NCBI GenBank assembly: GCA_934149245.1
Contig: CAKPER010000039.1
Span: forward strand, 1 to 10,029
Length of the DNA stretch: 10,029 bases
Origin: an uncultured Bacilli bacterium
Lineage (GTDB): Bacteria > Bacillota_I > Bacilli_A > RF39 > UBA660
Direction: 5' to 3'
Position numbers and translations under genes: made by a program. Position 1 is the first letter of the stretch; each line of letters begins with the position of its first letter. Shown here piece by piece: positions 7,113 to 10,029 of this stretch. The notes beneath the pieces were generated by a model that was not told the origin of the DNA, ran no database searches, and saw nothing but the letters and a program-made list of their open reading frames with translations.

Positions 7113-7141
7113 ATCATAGAACTTCTAAAAACAAAAGTCTA
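7113..7141 (-). promoter_or_regulatory. Candidate sigma-A promoter of frr
   Basis: TAGACT (7141-7136), a 17-base spacer and TATGAT (7118-7113) on the minus strand. The -10 box matches the consensus at five of six bases and the -35 at four. It lies just after the terminator of the upstream HD gene, where an frr promoter is needed. Confidence 0.45.
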
Positions 7142-7165
7142 TTTTAAAAATATTCATATCAAACG

Positions 7166-7193
7166 AAAAAAGATTAACAATAACATTAATCTT
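7166..7193 (-). terminator. Rho-independent terminator of the HD-domain gene
   Basis: On the minus strand AAGATTAA, an eight-base loop and TTAATCTT form a perfect eight-base-pair hairpin running into a T-run. The stem begins directly after the TAG stop of the HD gene. Confidence 0.6.
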
Positions 7194-7709
7194 CTACCAC
7201 TTCATAAATATTAACAAAAAAATATACAAATTAGATACTTTATAAATACGTGGTGCTGCATACGAATAATAAAACTCATAAGTAGCAACAACTTTATCAA
7301 CCAAACTCACCAACCAACTCTCCAAATACTTAGGAACCTTATGAGGTAAAGTTGGAAACATATGAGTAATAATAATATCCTTCTCCATCTCATTCAATTC
7401 AAAATATTTACAAGCATTAGTAAGAGCTACATAAGGATGTACAAAAGCACTAATCTTTCTATAAGATTCTTTTAAATCTTCGGTTATAAAAAAGTCATGT
7501 AACAATCCAGCTCTAGCAACAGACTTATAATCAAGCCTCAACTTCTTAGCTAAAACATACGAATAATATGACACCCTAAGAGAATGTTCATATCTAGTAA
7601 GCCCATGATGTCTACAAGTATTAGTTTTTTGAAACTTACTATTATCAAGTATATCTAAAACTAAAGACATATAGTCAAAATCACTCTTATATTTATCCAA
7701 CTCATTCAC
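7194..7709 (-). CDS. HD-domain phosphohydrolase of unknown substrate
   Basis: 171 residues with a complete HD metal-binding set: H42 (TRYEHSLRVS), H71-D72 (GLLHDFF), H91, H116 and D138 (SLVDKVVA). This arrangement is that of HD phosphohydrolases with one or two metals. These act on nucleotides or nucleotide second messengers, but the substrate cannot be read from the sequence. The last dozen residues (SNLYIFLLIFMKW) are hydrophobic, possibly a membrane-touching tail. The start is a GTG at 7709 with only AGAGAGA before it. An ATG at 7705 is out of frame and an upstream TAA closes the frame, so no better start exists. It follows the 140-residue gene by 52 bases and ends in its own terminator. 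Confidence 0.85.
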   Translation of the reverse strand: MNELDKYKSDFDYMSLVLDILDNSKFQKTNTCRHHGLTRYEHSLRVSYYSYVLAKKLRLDYKSVARAGLLHDFFITEDLKESYRKISAFVHPYVALTNACKYFELNEMEKDIIITHMFPTLPHKVPKYLESWLVSLVDKVVATYEFYYSYAAPRIYKVSNLYIFLLIFMKW

Positions 7710-7723
7710 TCTCTCTACAAATT

Positions 7724-7753
7724 ATTATATGAATAATCATAACACATAATCAA
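7724..7753 (-). promoter_or_regulatory. Candidate sigma-A promoter of the HD-domain gene
   Basis: TTGATT (7753-7748), an 18-base spacer and a perfect TATAAT (7729-7724) on the minus strand, in the 52-base gap after the 140-residue gene. The leader would be under ten bases. No terminator is visible after the upstream gene, so the two genes may also be read together. Confidence 0.45.
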
Positions 7754-7761
7754 TCAAAAAG

Positions 7762-8184
7762 CTATTTATTATCTAGCATATTTAATAAGTTAATCTTAAA
7801 CATATCCTTCTCAGCATGAGATTTAGATACAGGAACTCCTTTATAAGTAGTAAGTTCTTTTTGATGTCCTTCTGTCAAAATATCCTCAGGAGTAATAGTA
7901 TTAAGCATAACAATATTTTGATTTTCATAAACAGTATAATGTAATACTAAATCTTCATACACTTTAGAAAACATAGAGTCTGTAGGCAGTTTAAGTTCAT
8001 ACTTAACAATTCCCTCGTTAGTATTTTTAGAAACTATAACCCCCGAAAAATTTCCTTCTCTAAAACCTGGATAAAAATCAAATATTAACTTTTTATAAGC
8101 CAACATATTGTATTTTTTTACAGCTCTCTCTTTCTTTCTAAATTCATTTTCATTTAAATATTCAATTATGTAAGAATTTTTCAT
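7762..8184 (-). CDS. Unknown 140-residue protein
   Basis: I do not recognise a named family. The product is hydrophilic, mixed alpha/beta by eye, with no signal peptide or membrane segment, so cytoplasmic. It opens with a charged helix (NENEFRKKERAVKKY), continues through alternating strands (KLIFDFYPGF, GVIVSK, IVKYELKLP, LVLHYTVYENQNIVMLN), and ends with TPEDILTEGHQKEL and KGVPVSKSHAEKDMFKINLL. The well-formed secondary structure and normal codon use argue for a real protein. The start is the ATG at 8184, seven bases after GGGGG (8196-8192). A longer frame from the ATG at 8226 would begin inside the -10 box and is rejected. It has a perfect sigma-A promoter and is probably well expressed. 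It lies directly upstream of the HD gene and may be co-transcribed with it. Confidence 0.8.
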   Translation of the reverse strand: MKNSYIIEYLNENEFRKKERAVKKYNMLAYKKLIFDFYPGFREGNFSGVIVSKNTNEGIVKYELKLPTDSMFSKVYEDLVLHYTVYENQNIVMLNTITPEDILTEGHQKELTTYKGVPVSKSHAEKDMFKINLLNMLDNK

Positions 8185-8225
8185 TTTTATTCCCCCTTTT
8201 AACTTATCTTTCAACCAGTAAACCA

Positions 8226-8254
8226 ATTATAGCACTAGTTAGATTTTTTGTCAA
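8226..8254 (-). promoter_or_regulatory. Perfect-consensus sigma-A promoter of the 140-residue gene
   Basis: TTGACA (8254-8249), a 17-base spacer and TATAAT (8231-8226) on the minus strand: all twelve consensus bases and the ideal spacing. Transcription should start near 8219, giving a leader of about 35 bases to the ATG at 8184. The spacer contains ACTAGT, and the eight-base string ACTAGTTA recurs at 8292-8299. Confidence 0.8.
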
Positions 8255-8299
8255 TACTTATAGTTAATTTTAATTTTACCCCAGCATATTTACTAGTTA
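8234..8299. repeat. Direct repeat ACTAGTTA within and upstream of the promoter
   Basis: ACTAGTTA occurs at 8234-8241, inside the spacer of the perfect promoter, and again at 8292-8299. Each copy contains the palindrome ACTAGT, and the copies are 58 bases apart. An operator pair is possible, but the match is short. Confidence 0.25.
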
Positions 8300-8392
8300 T
8301 CGTAAAAATATTTACTAAAAGTTACTTGAGTTTTATACTTATCTAACATTCTCCAAAATAAAACTTTAAATTATTATTCTCTATTCTTTTAT

Positions 8393-8494
8393 TTACTTAC
8401 TTTCAAGTTCTTTATCATAAATAGTAAAACCACTTCTATCTCCAATAATAAAATAAATTACTCTCTTTCCAATCCTAATCATAATATAACACAT
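8393..8494 (-). CDS. Possible 33-residue small protein or gene remnant
   Basis: Reading from the ATG at 8494 gives MCYIMIRIGKRVIYFIIGDR and then SGFTIYDKELESK. The glycine, arginine and aspartate content and the clean charged end look more like protein than like translated AT-rich spacer. A weak AGG sits five bases before the ATG; a second in-frame ATG is four codons later. I recognise no family. It could be a real small protein, the remnant of a longer gene, or chance. The plus-strand promoter of the next gene lies just upstream, so it would be divergently transcribed. Confidence 0.25.
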   Translation of the reverse strand: MCYIMIRIGKRVIYFIIGDRSGFTIYDKELESK

Positions 8495-8508
8495 TTTAAC
8501 CTAATCTA

Positions 8509-8531
8509 TGCTATAATACCTAACAAAGGAG
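8509..8531 (+). promoter_or_regulatory. Extended -10 promoter and ribosome binding site of the 261-residue gene
   Basis: TGCTATAAT (8509-8517) is a full extended -10 box. No fair -35 box is seen upstream, which extended -10 promoters tolerate. Transcription should start near 8524, right at the ribosome binding site AAAGGAG (8525-8531). That site ends nine bases before the ATG at 8541. Confidence 0.55.
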
Positions 8532-8540
8532 TTAAAAACT

Positions 8541-9326
8541 ATGACAAAAGACGAACTCAAAGTTCTAAAAAAAGATATTAAAAAAACTAAAACAGAAAAT
8601 ATTGAAGCAAAAATAATGATGTATAAAGAATATCTATTATCCCTTATCAATATTTTAATCAAAAAAGGACTCTCTAACAATTATTTAAAAGAATTAACCA
8701 AAATCAAAACTGAATATATTGCTATTCTAACTGAAGAAAACAATTTATTAAACTTAATATTAAGAAATGGTATTAATAAGAATATAGACGCTATTAATAA
8801 CTTAATAGATAAGTTAGATGATTTAGCTGATAAAACTATTATTTATTACTATAACCTATTAGATGATTTAGAACAAGAAATAGAAATTGATAAAGGCCAT
8901 CCTTATAAACGCCTTCCTAAAAATTTTGAAACTCTACTTGAAAATAATGAATTTAAATTCATGGTATATGGTCTAGATTTAACTATTGACGACATTAAAA
9001 ATTATCTAGATTATGATGAAACTTTTTGGAATTATATAAAAGATAAAATTAAAGTGTTTAAAACCCCTTACCTAGATTATGATTCAAAAATGGATTACTA
9101 TGGTGTTTGGTATGATTTAGATGAAAACAAAGAACTAACAAAATTAATTATATGCATACCTGAAATAGTAGATTTAAAAACAGCCCAAATTGCTCTACGC
9201 GAACTTAAACATGCTCATAATATTTATATGGGTATTTTAAAAGAAGACTCTATATTAGAAAAAAATGCTAAACAAGAAGAATATAAATTCAAAAATAATT
9301 ATTTAAAGAAAAAAATTAAGATATAA
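8541..9326 (+). CDS. Unknown 261-residue protein with a degenerate HExxH-like motif
   Basis: No signal peptide or membrane helix, so probably cytoplasmic. Residues 1-115 are almost all charged helices, likely coiled coil. From about 135 a mixed domain follows: NEFKFMVYGLDLTIDDIKNY, then YYGVWYDLDENKELTKLIIC and IPEIVDLKTAQIALRELKHA. The last part, a strand (KLIICIP) followed by a helix with RELKH at 220-224, has the layout of small zincin-like metalloproteases in which HExxH stands at this position. Here the first histidine is arginine, so metal binding and catalysis would be lost or altered. This is inference from the pattern, not a recognised family. The start is supported by AAAGGAG nine bases upstream. 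The gene stands alone, and the 3' end forms one arm of a 14-base inverted repeat. Confidence 0.78.
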   Translation: MTKDELKVLKKDIKKTKTENIEAKIMMYKEYLLSLINILIKKGLSNNYLKELTKIKTEYIAILTEENNLLNLILRNGINKNIDAINNLIDKLDDLADKTIIYYYNLLDDLEQEIEIDKGHPYKRLPKNFETLLENNEFKFMVYGLDLTIDDIKNYLDYDETFWNYIKDKIKVFKTPYLDYDSKMDYYGVWYDLDENKELTKLIICIPEIVDLKTAQIALRELKHAHNIYMGILKEDSILEKNAKQEEYKFKNNYLKKKIKI

Positions 9327-9371
9327 TTATGACTCTAAATCTATAGAACCATTTTATTATCTTAATTTTTT
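9310..9371 (+). terminator. 14-base inverted repeat over the gene end, possible terminator
   Basis: AAAAAATTAAGATA (9310-9323) and its exact complement TATCTTAATTTTTT (9358-9371) flank a 34-base loop. The left arm covers the last codons of the 261-residue gene and ends just before its stop; the right arm ends in six T. It may be a weak terminator, in either direction given the A-run and T-run ends, but the long loop is unusual. Confidence 0.4.
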
Positions 9372-9518
9372 ATAATTACCATAAATATAAGTAATATCCA
9401 AATTTTAATTTACTAGCATTACTAACTTTTACATTATCGTTTTAAAGCACCATTTACTACTACTTCATTTAGATATAATAAAAACATACTAAAACCTTAA
9501 CATCTTATATTTATTTAC

Positions 9519-9914
9519 TTATTTTATTTCATCTAACATTTTCTTTTTTAAACTATCTATATCAGTAAAAAATAAATTAGTTCCCCTTTTCTTTAATCCA
9601 ATCATATTTTTAAATAAACTTTTAATTTCATTTTGTAAATCAGTTGGAACATTTAATGGAACACCATCTACAGTATGCACATGATCTATATACTTTTCCA
9701 GTGTTGGAAACGCGTTTTGAAGAAGTATTGCTGCATCTTCATCTGCTAGTCTCCTAATTATAATTGTATTACAAAATCCATATTTTTCTATCTTCTTATC
9801 AATTATTTTTTTATATTTATCCACCTTAGAACTTATTGGTATAAACCATAAAATATCTTTATTTTTAATAGTAAAATAAGTTGGTCTCTTTTTACCCCTT
9901 TCATGATTTTGCAT
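9519..9914 (-). CDS. ToxN/CptN-like putative endoribonuclease toxin, 5' end apparently disrupted
   Basis: 131 residues from the ATG at 9914. The pattern KKRPTYFTIKNKDILWFIPI followed by SSKVDKYKKI, then LLQNAFPTLEKYID and a basic helical end, resembles toxins of type III toxin-antitoxin systems (ToxN/CptN/TenpN, PemK-like fold). These cut RNA and are held inactive by a repeat RNA encoded upstream. This assignment is from pattern memory only. The ATG at 9914 has no ribosome binding site. The frame continues upstream with plausible family sequence (HIKDEYFDIVDDDSL before the M) until a TAG at 9962-9960, two codons after an in-frame ATG at 9968. So the natural N-terminus seems to have been lost to a nonsense codon. 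A truncated protein, or a rare start such as ATT, remains possible. No tandem-repeat antitoxin is visible before the window ends. Confidence 0.6.
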   Translation of the reverse strand: MQNHERGKKRPTYFTIKNKDILWFIPISSKVDKYKKIIDKKIEKYGFCNTIIIRRLADEDAAILLQNAFPTLEKYIDHVHTVDGVPLNVPTDLQNEIKSLFKNMIGLKKRGTNLFFTDIDSLKKKMLDEIK

Positions 9915-9968
9915 TAAACTATCATCATCAACAATATCAAAATATTCATCTTTAATATGCTATTGCAT
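9915..9968 (-). pseudogene. Apparent original 5' end of the ToxN/CptN-like gene, with in-frame TAG
   Basis: Reading the minus strand from the ATG at 9968 in the frame of the downstream gene gives Met-Gln-stop, then HIKDEYFDIVDDDSL leading directly into the ATG at 9914. The reading frame is intact except for the TAG at 9962-9960. TAG is a normal stop elsewhere in the window (the M23, HD and 140-residue genes), so it should end translation. Confidence 0.45.
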
Positions 9969-10029
9969 TCAAAATAGTTAAAAATAAAACAAGTTTTTTA
10001 GCAAATATAATAAAATGGGCAGATTTCCC

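Larger units (their letters stand above)
8232..8540. other. Divergent intergenic region between two unknown genes
   Basis: About 310 AT-rich bases. The left end carries the perfect promoter of the 140-residue gene. The right end carries an extended -10 promoter and ribosome binding site for the 261-residue gene. In the middle, a 33-codon minus-strand frame (8393-8494) is the only possible gene. I see no RNA gene and no terminator hairpin. Confidence 0.6.

Noticed and set aside
8185..8226. 14-residue N-terminal extension of the 140-residue protein
   Set aside because: Its ATG is inside the -10 box, upstream of the expected transcript start. The ATG at 8184 has a GGGGG site at seven bases.
9969..10029. 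Type III antitoxin repeat RNA upstream of the toxin-like gene
   Set aside because: Only about 60 bases remain. They show no tandem repeat, just a small GGG/CCC palindrome at the very end (10018-10029 region) that cannot be judged without flanking sequence.
1..10029. tRNA, rRNA, CRISPR arrays, insertion sequences or phage genes
   Set aside because: No cloverleaf-like GC-rich blocks, regularly spaced repeats, transposase motifs or terminal inverted repeats were seen.

Overview
This is a very AT-rich, single-chromosome-like stretch that fits an endospore-forming low-GC Bacillota (Firmicutes). A complete GerA-type germinant receptor operon shows spore formation. RuvB aligns by eye from its MDER start with the B. 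subtilis protein, and the -35/-10 boxes are close to the Bacillus sigma-A consensus. TGA, TAG and TAA all act as stops here, so a Mycoplasma-type code is unlikely. A gut Bacilli or Erysipelotrichia-like lineage is my guess; the window alone does not settle genus or order.

Layout. (1) Positions 1-55 carry the first codons of an unknown minus-strand gene that runs off the left edge. (2) Positions 56-400 are AT-rich and non-coding, between that gene and the receptor operon. (3) Positions 401-4126 hold gerAA, gerAC and gerAB on the plus strand, in the order A-C-B, tightly packed with good ribosome binding sites. (4) Positions 4118-8231 are a minus-strand block. From its upstream end it reads: an unknown 140-residue protein behind a perfect TTGACA-N17-TATAAT promoter, an HD-domain phosphohydrolase, ribosome recycling factor (frr), ruvB, and a secreted coiled-coil/M23 peptidase of the PcsB/CwlO type. 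The M23 gene meets gerAB tail to tail, with overlapping stops. (5) Positions 8232-8540 are a divergent intergenic region that may contain a 33-codon minus-strand ORF. (6) Positions 8541-9326 encode an unknown 261-residue cytoplasmic protein with a degenerate HExxH-like motif (RELKH). (7) Positions 9519-9968 are a minus-strand gene resembling ToxN/CptN-type (type III toxin-antitoxin) endoribonucleases. Its apparent original 5' end is interrupted by an in-frame TAG at the third codon.

Regulation. Several minus-strand genes have clear sigma-A promoters of their own, usually with a very short leader. Three of these promoters overlap the longest possible ATG start, so the real starts of ruvB, the M23 gene and the 140-residue gene lie further downstream (GTG, GTG and ATG). 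Hairpins followed by T-runs end frr and the HD gene. A 14-bp palindrome (CAAAC-N4-GTTTG) sits just upstream of the ruvB promoter and matches the Bacillus LexA/DinR SOS box at all but one position, so ruvB is probably damage-inducible.

The items most worth a second look are the broken ToxN/CptN-like gene at the right edge, the SOS box of ruvB, the unknown gene with a perfect promoter, the degenerate metalloprotease-like protein, and the cysteine-bearing M23 domain. I did not find a clearly new multi-gene system.
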